Shown here in pieces: positions 53,339 through 62,849 of a stretch of 64,000 nucleotides of DNA (the first letter of the stretch is position 1; every line of letters starts with the position of its first letter). The translations under genes were made by a program, and so were the position numbers. The stretch is from assembly GCA_050116575.1 (NCBI GenBank), contig JASFOJ010000007.1, positions 1-64,000 of the forward strand, written 5' to 3'. A model generated the notes under the pieces. The model did not search any database and was not told where the DNA came from. It saw only the letters and a list, made by a program, of their open reading frames with translations. Origin of the DNA: JAKEGK01 sp050116575 (GTDB taxonomy: Bacteria > Pseudomonadota > Gammaproteobacteria > SZUA-152).

Positions 53339-54019
53339 TTATTCGGCATCACCGAACATCTTGCGCCCATAGATACCGGCGTAGCAATTAATGGCGGCGT
53401 GTAACATCATGGGAGCCAGCAGCGAACCGGAATAGACATACAACAACGCCAGCAATAAACCGATGGGGAAGATAACGATCGTTGCTTTCGCCCCCTGATA
53501 GGCATGCGCGATCGCAAACAATAAACTCGAAAATAAAACCGAAAACGTCATGTTGCCGAACTGGTTGAGATACCAGATCAGGTAGCCGCGAAATAATATT
53601 TCCTCGGCGACACCCGCTGTCACCGACAACGCAATAAACAACCGCAATTCGGCCAGGGTGTGAGGTAACAACTCGGGCACAAACGCCCATTGATATTGCT
53701 TCTCCAGTTGCATGATCGCGCGATAGAACACAATCGCCACCAAAATTACCACCAAGACGACACCTACCGAAACAATCGCGGTTACCCCCGTCAAGGGCGC
53801 CAACCCCAGCTGCGCAAAGGGGCGCTTGAAATATCCCCACGCACCTGCTGCCGTGAAGGTCAGTCCCCACAATGCAACCATATTCCCGAGATAGACGCCG
53901 CGCCTCACTGCCTCAGGATCCTGCGAAACCATTTCTATAAACTTGGGATAGTTGCGCCAGCCATGATAGGGCAGTACAACGGCAAACACGAAAACCAACG
54001 CGTGATCAAACCATGACAT
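53339..54019 (-). CDS. CPBP-family intramembrane metalloprotease
   Basis: 226 residues from the ATG at 54019 (an ATG six codons earlier is equally open). About seven to eight transmembrane helices. The Abi/CPBP motif 1 is AEEILFRGYLIWYL (EExxxR), motif 2 FAIAHAYQGAKAT, and motif 3 MMLHAAINCYAGIYG supplies the last histidine and asparagine. The family includes Rce1-like CAAX proteases and bacteriocin-immunity proteins, and all catalytic residues are present. It stands alone, convergent with PIN-PhoH. Confidence 0.88.
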   Translation of the reverse strand: MSWFDHALVFVFAVVLPYHGWRNYPKFIEMVSQDPEAVRRGVYLGNMVALWGLTFTAAGAWGYFKRPFAQLGLAPLTGVTAIVSVGVVLVVILVAIVFYRAIMQLEKQYQWAFVPELLPHTLAELRLFIALSVTAGVAEEILFRGYLIWYLNQFGNMTFSVLFSSLLFAIAHAYQGAKATIVIFPIGLLLALLYVYSGSLLAPMMLHAAINCYAGIYGRKMFGDAE

Positions 54020-54037
54020 GAAGTGACAACCATTCAT

Positions 54038-54342
54038 GTTCAGGATGGGCCCAATGCCGACGATAGCTATATAGCATAGTCATAGCAGGCGATGATAGCA
54101 GATATTAACAAGATTGTTACAGTAATTTGCTAGCATCGGTACGCGACATGTGCAGCAAAGGCGCTCCTGTTATGTCGTGCCGATGATTGCCTGGGTCTTT
54201 GGTGTGCTTGAAACCCACTCATGACCGCTCATTGATAAACCAACACTAAATGGTTCATCGCGATGTTGACTCTCAGGTGGATACAGAAGGGACGTTGAAT
54301 AACTACGTAGTAGCTTTTTATAAGTGATACCCAACAGGTGAT
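54038..54342. other. CPBP gene upstream region
   Basis: About 305 bases between two minus-strand genes. A 10-bp palindrome GCTATATAGC at 54066-54075 lies near the CPBP start. Nothing else is apparent. Confidence 0.4.
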
Positions 54343-55494
54343 TTAGTGGTTTTCGGCATCTGCCATTGCTTTTTTCATGGCAGCAATTTCCTGAATTAAA
54401 CCCGGTGGAATTTTTTCGCCCTGACGTTGATAGGTAAAATTAATATAATTTTTATATTCGTTAAAACATCGCCGGGCGTAAGGATGCCCGGGATAATTAA
54501 GAACACACTGCCGTAAATAAAGGTCTGCGAGGGAGAAATAGAAATTGTATACAATGGCACGATCCGTTACCGCTAACCAATAAAGCACGATGGGCACCTC
54601 GTTGGCATCGGGATGGCGGTTCAAGTAGTGGTAAAGTTGCCCGCGTAACCAGATTCGTTCCACTTCTTCGCTCGGTGTTGATTGAATGTCCAGCGACAAC
54701 TGGCCCGGATCACCCAGATATTTTTTCACAAAATCTTTAAGCGTGTTAAATGAGGACTTACCCAATCGACTTACCCCCACTTTCTGCAAAGCTTGCAGGC
54801 CTTCGATCCACCCGTTGAGTTCAGTCCGCGTTAAATCGGTATGCTGTTTCAACGAAGAATATTTATTCAGTATTTTTATGGCCTTGGCTGGGTTGTTTTT
54901 TATCTGGAGGCAAATGGTCATCATTCGCTGCAAGGGTTGAATAATGTCCAGTTCAGTCTTGCGTTGTGGCGAGTCAAGATACTTTTCGTAATAGCTTAGC
55001 GCTTTGTCATAGTCACGGGTCATATAGTTCAACTCGGCAAACGCGAAGTCACTGTCAAATTCCTCGCGTGTCGCACCATGAAACAACGTTCGCAACGTCA
55101 TATCCTGCGTGTGGCATGAACTGCATATTTCGCCAAGGGCGTTCAAATAGCTGCGGGTATAGTCAATATCCGTTGTCTTCACAACGGTTTTTAGCACCTG
55201 TAGATACTGGGAGATGAATTCGTAGGATATTTGATAGGTATCTGAGCGGGCGGTGATGTACGGTTGTGCTTGTTGAAACTTTTGCGACAATTTTGTTAGT
55301 GCCTGGTCGATGTACCGGGTGTCCTTCTTCGTTAATTCCCGCTTCGCCACCAGTAACGGATAAAGTTTAACAGTGATTTGCCCTATATCCGTCATGATAT
55401 AATTTAAAGATGTTGCCTTGCCCGCTTCAGCGGCGTACAGGGAATTTGCAAGTAACGTGAACGTCAAACAGATTGTTATAATGATATTTTTCAT
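54343..55494 (-). CDS. periplasmic helical-repeat protein with a single CxxCH motif
   Basis: 383 residues. A signal peptide (1-21, IIITICLTFTLLANSLYA) precedes an all-helical protein with TPR-like stretches (FAELNYMTRDYDKALSYYEK, AKAIKILNKYSSLKQH). One CxxCH motif (Cys124, Cys127, His128 in ALGEICSSCHTQDMTLRTLF) could carry a covalent c-type haem. A later segment (LYLRQCVLNYPGHPYARRC) is also repeat-like. I know no matching family. It is divergent from the first large M50 gene across 430 bases, so the two may be linked in function, but that is only proximity. Confidence 0.72.
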   Translation of the reverse strand: MKNIIITICLTFTLLANSLYAAEAGKATSLNYIMTDIGQITVKLYPLLVAKRELTKKDTRYIDQALTKLSQKFQQAQPYITARSDTYQISYEFISQYLQVLKTVVKTTDIDYTRSYLNALGEICSSCHTQDMTLRTLFHGATREEFDSDFAFAELNYMTRDYDKALSYYEKYLDSPQRKTELDIIQPLQRMMTICLQIKNNPAKAIKILNKYSSLKQHTDLTRTELNGWIEGLQALQKVGVSRLGKSSFNTLKDFVKKYLGDPGQLSLDIQSTPSEEVERIWLRGQLYHYLNRHPDANEVPIVLYWLAVTDRAIVYNFYFSLADLYLRQCVLNYPGHPYARRCFNEYKNYINFTYQRQGEKIPPGLIQEIAAMKKAMADAENH

Positions 55495-55924
55495 TTGCTA
55501 AACAATGGCTACCGGCTATTAGTTATTAATGGTCATGGTAATGGTAATGGTTAAACCTATTTATCCGGCGGTGGCCTCAACCGCGGGCTCGAGCAATCCA
55601 ATCTCCATCATATTGATCTGCTCCTACTGGTGTCGACAATTTTTCGTTTTGCTTGAAGCTGGTCACAGCACGTGCCGACCGGCCAGACGGTAAAATCCGG
55701 GCTCGCTGGCTTTTTAAGCTTCTTTAAACGTCTCCCCCGGACTGTCTTCATTGGTTGCCTTTTACTCTCTCGCTCTCAGGTACTGGCGGCATTAGTACTT
55801 TATACATTGGCGTATTCACCGTATTGAACGCTTGAAAATCAAGGAAATGCGAATAACCCGGCATTTTTAGCCCTTTAGTATTCCGGCCGGCAATCGATAC
55901 AGAAGGTTAAACGAGTATAGGATC
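55495..55924. other. divergent region between CxxCH gene and first M50/TPR gene
   Basis: 430 bases. Next to the CxxCH gene is a 4-unit, 6-bp tandem repeat at 55529-55552. The remainder, toward the M50 gene, has no clear motif; the M50 start is preceded by a weak AGGA. Confidence 0.45.
55529..55552. repeat. tandem hexamer repeat ATGGTN x4
   Basis: Units ATGGTC, ATGGTA, ATGGTA and ATGGTT in tandem, 35 bases upstream of the minus-strand CxxCH gene. It is either slippage-prone or a binding array. Confidence 0.6.
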
Positions 55925-58636
55925 ATGGAACCGGCCTGGGAAAATAACTTACTGATTTTATTAATTTTTGCGGCAGCCGCCGTAGTGGCGGTTATTGTCC
56001 GCGAGGTCACCCTGTTACTGGGGTACCGGATCCAGCACCCGAAATTTCAACTCAAAAAAGGCGACGATTTACCTCCCTACCTGAAAAAACTCTACGCCGA
56101 TGCGGTACAACAACTGACACCGTTGGGTTTCAAGGTCCAGCATTGCCAGTTATCCCAGGATATCTTAGTCCAGGGACCGGCACAAAAATGGAGCCTGATA
56201 CTGGTGCATCCCGACACACGCGTATTCGCCGAAATTTCACCAGCCTCCACCTCCCTTGACATGCCGGGCTATGAAGTCAATTTCTGGAGTATTGCGCCCG
56301 ATGGCAATGCCTTATTAACCATGAACGGTCGCGGCCATACCGTGATGGCGGAAATACCCGGTGTTACGGTGCATGATCCCATGATCCAATCTTTGCACCA
56401 GCAGTACGATATTCACCTGGAAGAACGCCGCGAATGGAGTTCCACCACCAACTACCAAATGCTGAATCCTGCGGCATACATTGCGTCACAACAAAAGCTG
56501 ATGGATGGATACTTCGCTAATCTCGAACACGAACATGCCATCCGGAAAAAAAGTGAAACCCATTTTCGTTTATCCCTGCTCAAATGCTTAAAAATGGCAT
56601 GTCCCTATTTCAAGGGTGAACGACAGGCAAGAAAGCTGCTGCAAGCACGCTTCAAGGCAAAACTGAAAAACAAGCTGCAGGGAACCGCCTCCAAAGCCCT
56701 CTCGTCGTCAGCATATCCCGTGGAAACCGATGTTCTGGCCTATAAGCGACTAAGCACGGTCCAACAACGACACCTGGCAAACCTTTTTCCCCGCTTTATG
56801 CTGGTCGGAGCGACCTGGTTTATCATTTATTTTGTACTAGGGCTCCAGTTTTCCCATAACTCACTCCTGATATTACTGGGCGTTATTCTGCTCCATGAAC
56901 TGGGCCATATCCTGGCCATGCTAATATTTCGCTACCGGGACATGCAAATATTATCGGTTCCACTATTCGGCTGGGCCGATCCCGCGGGAAAACGTTCCAC
57001 CAAAGGTGTTGCCAAATGGAAACAGGTCATCGTCTACCTGATGGGCCCCGTACCCGGCATCGTGATCGGCCTGGCTATGATAGTCGTCAATAAAAATATC
57101 CAGTTCCCTCTCATGTACGAAGCAGCAGCCGTTTTGGTTTTGTTCAACTATTTGCATATGTTGCCATTCATGTCGCTGGATGGCGGGCGCATTATGCGAC
57201 TGGTGGCAATGGAGCGGTTTCCCTTCAGTAAGTTGCTGTTTCCACTGGCAAGCGGCGGCCTGTTCGCCGCCGGCGGCTATTATCTTGGTGAACCGGTGTT
57301 CTGGGCGCTATGCATGATTATTATCGCCAGCATTCCGTTTGGCGTCAGACAAAGCGCTGTGCTGCGCGCAGTGCACAAAGTTATGAAGGACCAGCGCAAA
57401 AAAGATCCCAATGCCAGGGATTTCCACTCACTTGATACCAACAACAAGCTGGCCCGCATATTTCTGGCTCTGAAACGGCCGAGATTCCGTAAATTGAATT
57501 TCCTGTTGAAATATCAACTGGTACAGGCGTTGGATGGTATCGTTCATCAGCCGCAAAAAAGCAGCGGGGCAACATCACTAGTATTACTGGGTGTTTACCT
57601 GGCCGCCCTGGTACTAACACCCCAGGCGATATTGGTAACCGCGCAGCAAAACGGCCAGACACCTGAATTACAATCAACGTATTGGGGCCAAAAAGCAAAA
57701 ACCGACCTGGAAAGCAGGATTTCCCGGGCCGCGACACCCCAACAACGTTTCACGTTACTGATCAACGCCGCCGATAATGCTATGGTAAACGGACAATTTT
57801 CCAAAGCCGCAGGCTATCTCAAACGCGCCGGATCTACCCAGCGGCATATAAACAATGACAGCACCTTGGCCCACCTCTCATTCAGCTATGCCGGGTTTCA
57901 CCTGCAGAATAACCAACTGGATGATGCAGTCAGGTATCAGCAAAAAGCCATTGCGCTCTACGAAAAAAAACCCAAGGCACATTATTTTCAATTGGCCAAA
58001 AGTTACGAGCAGTTGTCCGAGATTCAGTTGAAGCAGCAACAAAACTACGACTCAGAAGCCAGTTTGCAGAAAGCCTTGTCGTTCGCTATTAAAACCCGAA
58101 AACCTGAGCAATGGTATATGATCACCAAACTCTCCGGCCGGTTGCTGGACTGGTATTACCTGGAAGAACGCCAGGGCGACGCAAACCGCCTGCTAAACAG
58201 TCTGATGAGTCGCTTTAAGCAAAATGAAACGCCGCTAAAAGACTATGTGGCAAGATTTGTCTACGAAGAAATGGGCTGGCTGCACGCCGCTGCTAACGAT
58301 GAAAAAGCCGCCATGGACAAATTTGACAAGGCGCTGGCGCTCAGCGAAAAATACGCATCACAGCAGAAAAACAAACAGTCAGACGGCCGTGAGACAACAA
58401 AACTGCTTCTGGCCAAAGCCGCTGTCTACTACAAGGAAGGTTATAATGATTTTTCACGAATCCAGTTCAGCAATGCCGAAGATGCCGCCAGGGAGAGTTC
58501 CTTTGTTTCCCTGGAACAATACATTGATAAATATGCTCCCAAGAACCTTTCCGTTGAATTAAAGAACGACTATCACCGCGAAGCCAAACGCTGGAAACTG
58601 ATTACCGACGCCTACCGAAAAACACACTCTTCATAA
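55925..58636 (+). CDS. large M50 (site-2-protease-like) metalloprotease with C-terminal TPR domain, paralogue 1
   Basis: 903 residues. Order: an N-terminal transmembrane helix (about 8-30); a soluble domain (about 45-290) with the block VFAEISPASTSLDMPGYEV and WSIAPDGNALLTMNGRGHT; a membrane domain (about 295-485) with the zinc motif HELGH at 324-328 (ILLGVILLHELGHILAM) and the second motif LDGGR at 418-422. A further transmembrane helix lies at about 548-575, and TPR-like helical repeats (about 620-900) end the protein. The S2P core is normal, but the surrounding domains are not those of RseP, SpoIVFB or YwhC, and I recognise no named family. The paralogue follows 414 bases downstream. Both active-site motifs are intact. 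Confidence 0.85.
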   Translation: MEPAWENNLLILLIFAAAAVVAVIVREVTLLLGYRIQHPKFQLKKGDDLPPYLKKLYADAVQQLTPLGFKVQHCQLSQDILVQGPAQKWSLILVHPDTRVFAEISPASTSLDMPGYEVNFWSIAPDGNALLTMNGRGHTVMAEIPGVTVHDPMIQSLHQQYDIHLEERREWSSTTNYQMLNPAAYIASQQKLMDGYFANLEHEHAIRKKSETHFRLSLLKCLKMACPYFKGERQARKLLQARFKAKLKNKLQGTASKALSSSAYPVETDVLAYKRLSTVQQRHLANLFPRFMLVGATWFIIYFVLGLQFSHNSLLILLGVILLHELGHILAMLIFRYRDMQILSVPLFGWADPAGKRSTKGVAKWKQVIVYLMGPVPGIVIGLAMIVVNKNIQFPLMYEAAAVLVLFNYLHMLPFMSLDGGRIMRLVAMERFPFSKLLFPLASGGLFAAGGYYLGEPVFWALCMIIIASIPFGVRQSAVLRAVHKVMKDQRKKDPNARDFHSLDTNNKLARIFLALKRPRFRKLNFLLKYQLVQALDGIVHQPQKSSGATSLVLLGVYLAALVLTPQAILVTAQQNGQTPELQSTYWGQKAKTDLESRISRAATPQQRFTLLINAADNAMVNGQFSKAAGYLKRAGSTQRHINNDSTLAHLSFSYAGFHLQNNQLDDAVRYQQKAIALYEKKPKAHYFQLAKSYEQLSEIQLKQQQNYDSEASLQKALSFAIKTRKPEQWYMITKLSGRLLDWYYLEERQGDANRLLNSLMSRFKQNETPLKDYVARFVYEEMGWLHAAANDEKAAMDKFDKALALSEKYASQQKNKQSDGRETTKLLLAKAAVYYKEGYNDFSRIQFSNAEDAARESSFVSLEQYIDKYAPKNLSVELKNDYHREAKRWKLITDAYRKTHSS

Positions 58637-59050
58637 AACATACTCTGCATAAAGTACACTCCGCTCGGTCGTCATTCCGTCAGGCAACTCGCCGTTGCTA
58701 CCGACGTGCCCCAAATAACCGCAGCCAATGCCATGAATCATGCCGCATACGGCCGGCGCCCGGATTACCGCGCCCCGATACAGCCAATTCTTTTTAACCT
58801 TTTGATTTATATAACAATTTGAATAATTGCAGCGTCAAGCAAACGCTAGTATGATTTTTATACTACCATTGTAATGGTTACCGCATGCGCCAGGTGCGCC
58901 ATCTTCCAATATGCCTGTCCATAATTTCACAAAACCTGTCCGTTCCAATATGATTTATAAATTACATGGCGTACTACAAACGCCGGCAAGCAGGCCGATT
59001 GTAAATATGGGATACTATTTTCGACATACGGCACTGCGGTAACGACTTTT
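58637..59050. other. intergenic region between the two M50/TPR genes
   Basis: 414 bases, AT-rich in the middle (58800-58880). It contains a perfect ACCATT-GT-AATGGT inverted repeat at 58865-58878, about 170 bases before the second gene. There is room for an independent promoter, so the pair need not be one operon. Confidence 0.45.
58865..58878. promoter_or_regulatory. inverted repeat upstream of the second M50/TPR gene
   Basis: ACCATT and AATGGT arms around GT. The same AATGGT half-site occurs three times in the tandem array at 55529-55552 upstream of the CxxCH gene. A shared regulator is possible but speculative. Confidence 0.3.
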
Positions 59051-61798
59051 ATGGAAATGAGCCTGACAAGCATTATCGTGTACGCCATCGGCATCGTGCT
59101 GGTTTTACTGGCCGGCTTAGCGGGCAGCGCTGTTAACCAGCTTATGGGCATCCGGGTACAACGTCCCCGCATACGTCCCGACAACCAACCCGAACCTGCC
59201 GGTAGTTTGCAGGAACTTTATCAGGGCGCCATTAAACAACTTTCCGAGTTAGGTTTTGAAACACACCACTGGCAGCAAACCCGTGATATCGTCGCTCACG
59301 AATACGCGGATAAAACCGCGCTGGTGATGATTCATCGTCAGACTCGTGTGTTCGCTGAAATTTCCCCGGCCTCAACTTTTCTGGATCTTCCCGGCTACGA
59401 GGTGGATTTCTGGAGCATTGCCAAAGATGGTAGCGCATTGATCACCGTGAACGGCCGGGCTCATTCGCTTTTATGTGAAATACCCGGTGCGACAACATAC
59501 GATCCCATGGTGTCAACACTGCCCGAACAATTTAAAGCGCATCTTGCCGAGTACGCGGAGAAATTTGCGAACAAACCCGCTGTGATCATCAGCGCTTCCA
59601 GTTATATCAAGTTGCAGCAAAAACTGCTGGATGCCTATTTCCTAAAATTAATGAAAGAAGGCAGCATCGTTTCCACCGGCAACAATGAATTCCGGCTTTC
59701 CTTGCGTAAAACGGTCAATATCCTGCCCCGTTTTATTAAAGGGGACCTTAAAGCACAAAAGCTGCTGCGTAATAGACTGGCACAACAGGAAAAACGCCGT
59801 CGAAAAGCGGTCAATAGCAGCCAAGCCATCCCCGCTGCATCTGCTGATACCTATAGTATCAATTCGGAAGTTCAGGCCTATCTGCGCCTGAGTTCCGCAC
59901 GGGAACGCAATCCCGCCGGGCTGGCCAGCAAACTCATCATGTTTGTGGTTACCCTCGGACTATCCTATTTTGCGTTTGGGCTGGTGTTTTCCTTTACATC
60001 GGTATTAATCCTGTTAGGCGTTATCCTGTTTCATGAACTTGGTCATGTTGCCGCCATGTACGCCTTTAAGTACCGTGATTTGCAGATTCTGTTTATCCCG
60101 CTGCTGGGCGCCGCGGCAACCGGCAAAAAAGACAAAGTCGCGGTTTGGAAGCAGGTAATTGTCTATCTGATGGGCCCACTGCCGGGTATTGTTACTGGCA
60201 TTGGCTTAATCGTATTATACCAGCAAATACAATGGCAGTGGTTGTATGAAACCGCCATCATCATGTTAATTATCAACTACCTTAATTTATTGCCATTCGT
60301 ACCCCTGGATGGCGGACATATCGTGCGCCTTACTATTATGGAGCGTTTTCCCACCGGTAAGTTGCTCTTTATTGGATTAAGTGGTGTCGCCTTTGCGGCC
60401 GGTGGATGGTTTCTGGGAGAACCAATTTTCTGGGTATTGGCAATCGTCATGTTGGTCAGCTTACCCTGGAGCGCCATGGAGGCCGGTGTCCTCAATGAAC
60501 TTTATCAGCAGTCACATTTCTTTGACGACCTGGACAAACAGGGCAAGCTCACCAAATTGTTTGAAGTGCTAAGGCAACCACGGTTCCAAAAACTACATTT
60601 CGCGCAAAAATATGACCTGGCAAAATCGTTAAGCGAAGTACTGCTGCAACCCAGACACCTTGGCCGGTTGGGCACACTGGGGCTGGCTGGAATGTACATC
60701 AGCGCCCTGCTGCTGGCACCCCCGGCCGTGATGATTACCACTGTCGGCCTGGAAAACACCTACAACGTGATTGCTTTAATGAGCGGTAACAATCCCGTAA
60801 AAGACTGGGACGTGGAAATCGCAGAAGCGGACTCTCCCGAGGGACGCTTTGATAAGATGCTGGACGCGTCGCAATTTTATACTGCCACCAATAACCTGCC
60901 CAAAGCTCTGGACTATATCAACCAGGCAGAAACAACCTTTTCTGTTATCAATACCGATTCCGGTCTATCGAGACTTTATCAGGCTTATTCGACATACTAT
61001 CAGTTCAAACAAGACTATCCACGTGCCGAATCGTATCAGCAAAAAATTATCAAACTCCATCGACAGGCTCCCCATCGCTATACCCTTGAACTGGCGAACG
61101 ACTACCAAACCCTGGCAACATTATTTCTGCAACAAGATAAACGCGAAGGCCTGGAGTCGGTGCTGAATAGCGGGTTGTCCTACGCACTCCAAATCGACAA
61201 ACCGGAAAAACGCTATATTATTTCCATCATCACCGGCGAATTGCTGGACCTGTACTACGATAAGCAGCGTATCGATGACGCACAGACCATGTTGGACGAT
61301 ACAGTCGCTAAGCTGGAACAACATCACGATCCACTGGATAAATATGTAACTAACTACCTGTACCAGGAGTTGGGATGGTTGTCCGCCAAGCAGAATGACA
61401 TAGAATCGGCGATGAAATATTTTGTCAAGGCGCTATCGCTAATGACCGGTAAAGCCGATCCCCTGAATGACCTTTCCATCAACAAACATCTTGCCACCGG
61501 CTCCGAAGCTGATCCTATGGGCGTTGCCAATGTCATGTTGGCAATGGCAGCGGTTCAGTACCAAAAAGGAAACATGAGCATTTCGCAGGAATATTTGCAG
61601 GAAGCGGAATACCTGGTGAAAAACAACTATTTTGAGTCTCTCGGTCAATATATCGGCACCTACACTCAAGGCACCGGGGACTTACAATCTGATCAACCCG
61701 AAAAAATCAATACCCGTCAGTCCAAGCGCTGGACACTGATTAACGATGTCCACCGCTATTTTTCACCGAAAAAAACCGCCTCGGCACAAAATAACTAA
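59051..61798 (+). CDS. large M50 (site-2-protease-like) metalloprotease with C-terminal TPR domain, paralogue 2
   Basis: 915 residues, collinear with the 55925-58636 protein. N-terminal transmembrane helix (about 6-28); soluble domain with the same conserved block (VFAEISPASTFLDLPGYEV, then WSIAKDGSALITVNGRAHS); zinc motif HELGH at 328-332; second motif LDGGH at 419-423 (paralogue 1 has LDGGR); transmembrane helix at about 540-565; TPR-like C-terminus. Long stretches such as WKQVIVYLMGP and the GKLLF segment are shared. The N-terminal and protease parts are much more alike than the TPR tails. Two ATGs (59051 and two codons later) are possible starts. It may act with paralogue 1 as a pair, the TPR parts selecting different partners. 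Confidence 0.85.
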   Translation: MEMSLTSIIVYAIGIVLVLLAGLAGSAVNQLMGIRVQRPRIRPDNQPEPAGSLQELYQGAIKQLSELGFETHHWQQTRDIVAHEYADKTALVMIHRQTRVFAEISPASTFLDLPGYEVDFWSIAKDGSALITVNGRAHSLLCEIPGATTYDPMVSTLPEQFKAHLAEYAEKFANKPAVIISASSYIKLQQKLLDAYFLKLMKEGSIVSTGNNEFRLSLRKTVNILPRFIKGDLKAQKLLRNRLAQQEKRRRKAVNSSQAIPAASADTYSINSEVQAYLRLSSARERNPAGLASKLIMFVVTLGLSYFAFGLVFSFTSVLILLGVILFHELGHVAAMYAFKYRDLQILFIPLLGAAATGKKDKVAVWKQVIVYLMGPLPGIVTGIGLIVLYQQIQWQWLYETAIIMLIINYLNLLPFVPLDGGHIVRLTIMERFPTGKLLFIGLSGVAFAAGGWFLGEPIFWVLAIVMLVSLPWSAMEAGVLNELYQQSHFFDDLDKQGKLTKLFEVLRQPRFQKLHFAQKYDLAKSLSEVLLQPRHLGRLGTLGLAGMYISALLLAPPAVMITTVGLENTYNVIALMSGNNPVKDWDVEIAEADSPEGRFDKMLDASQFYTATNNLPKALDYINQAETTFSVINTDSGLSRLYQAYSTYYQFKQDYPRAESYQQKIIKLHRQAPHRYTLELANDYQTLATLFLQQDKREGLESVLNSGLSYALQIDKPEKRYIISIITGELLDLYYDKQRIDDAQTMLDDTVAKLEQHHDPLDKYVTNYLYQELGWLSAKQNDIESAMKYFVKALSLMTGKADPLNDLSINKHLATGSEADPMGVANVMLAMAAVQYQKGNMSISQEYLQEAEYLVKNNYFESLGQYIGTYTQGTGDLQSDQPEKINTRQSKRWTLINDVHRYFSPKKTASAQNN

Positions 61799-62332
61799 AC
61801 CCCGTTATTGCAAAAATTTGTCTGTTGATCTTCGAGTTGCCCCGATATAACAGCCCCCTTTAATGCACAAATGGAATCGATGATTCAATAACGATGTTCA
61901 ATATGCTTATTTTAGCCACTAGTCCCTGGCATGTTTGAGGACTGCACCGAGAGCGAAACCCTTAATCATATGGCAGTGAACTCATAGAGTTTCAATTATG
62001 CAGGGTAAACCGAGCCTTTAGGGGGTGTTTTATGCAATAAAGGGGAACGCCTTTCTATGCTTATATAGATGCAGGTCTGGATTTTGAAGCAGGTGAAATC
62101 CTGATTTGGCTCCCAAATATGCTGAATTGAACACAGTGAGCGGACCTAGTACTGGTTTACCGGCCCTTGTTATTGCAATAACAGGGTGAACAGCCCACCC
62201 GCACGGATATCGCCTACCAGCAAATATCATTTCTGCTTTCAAGATCGCATGTTCGCAACCCAGGTGCGTCACACATTCAGATCTGACGCAATATTCAGGG
62301 ATCAATCCCGAGAACAGGCTGCAATACGACGT
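61799..62332. other. intergenic region with a 16-bp palindrome and 13-bp inverted repeats
   Basis: 534 bases. CCCCGTTATTGCA at 61800-61812 and TGCAATAAAGGGG at 62033-62045 form a near-perfect inverted pair around 220 bases. TGTTATTGCAATAACA at 62168-62183 is a perfect palindrome sharing the same core. A 91-codon minus-strand frame (62030-62305) is open here but has no ribosome-binding site or recognisable domain. It may be the relic of a small mobile element. Confidence 0.4.
62168..62183. repeat. 16-bp perfect palindrome TGTTATTGCAATAACA
   Basis: Flanked by CCC (62164-62166) and GGG (62184-62186), which extend the stem with one bulged T. It shares TTATTGCA with the inverted pair at 61800-61812 / 62033-62045. 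Role unknown. Confidence 0.5.
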
Positions 62333-62734
62333 CTAAAACGGTTTAACCTGCGTCCTTATCTTCTCGATTCGGCCAGTATTGTCGATATCGATGCTAATAG
62401 CATCCACGTAGTAACTTTCGAAGTTTGGAACAGTTATTTTAATTTTTAATTTAAAGTGGACATCGATCGATACACGATCACCCTTAAAATGGTATACATA
62501 AGCAACATAACGTTTTTCGAGCTCGTCGGGCTTCAGCACGTGCCCGAAAATGTCAATTTCACCTTTATCAATATGCTGCATCAACATGTCGATCACTAAA
62601 TTAGAGTGCAGTTTTTGTTGATCGAGAAAATCATGGGATTCCTCGCCACCAAACGCAACTCCTGCAATCAACGCCGTTATCAACATCACCGGAACATAAG
62701 TAATATTTTTAAAGGCAATACCGTGCCATTTCAT
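62333..62734 (-). CDS. small exported protein of unknown function
   Basis: 133 residues with an N-terminal signal peptide (about 10-29, ITYVPVMLITALIAGVAFGG). The mature part is beta-rich and charged (LEKRYVAYVYHFKGDRVSID, then FKLKIKITVPNFESYYVDAI), suggesting a small periplasmic beta-sandwich. It has no cysteine and no recognised domain. It lies 115 bases downstream of the thioredoxin-HEAT gene on the same strand. The start lacks a clear ribosome-binding site. Confidence 0.6.
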   Translation of the reverse strand: MKWHGIAFKNITYVPVMLITALIAGVAFGGEESHDFLDQQKLHSNLVIDMLMQHIDKGEIDIFGHVLKPDELEKRYVAYVYHFKGDRVSIDVHFKLKIKITVPNFESYYVDAISIDIDNTGRIEKIRTQVKPF

Positions 62735-62849
62735 TTTTTAATTATAAAAAAACCCGCGGAAGCTTTTACAGATATTTGAAAGCGTATTGACAAACATCAA
62801 CAGTGTGGCGATAAAAAGTTCTTGTCGCTCGCCGCGCCAATAGGCACAT

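Noticed and set aside
62030..62305. 91-codon minus-strand frame upstream-overlapping a palindrome
   Set aside because: No ribosome-binding site, no recognisable domain, and it is crossed by the inverted repeats; kept only as part of a possible mobile-element relic.
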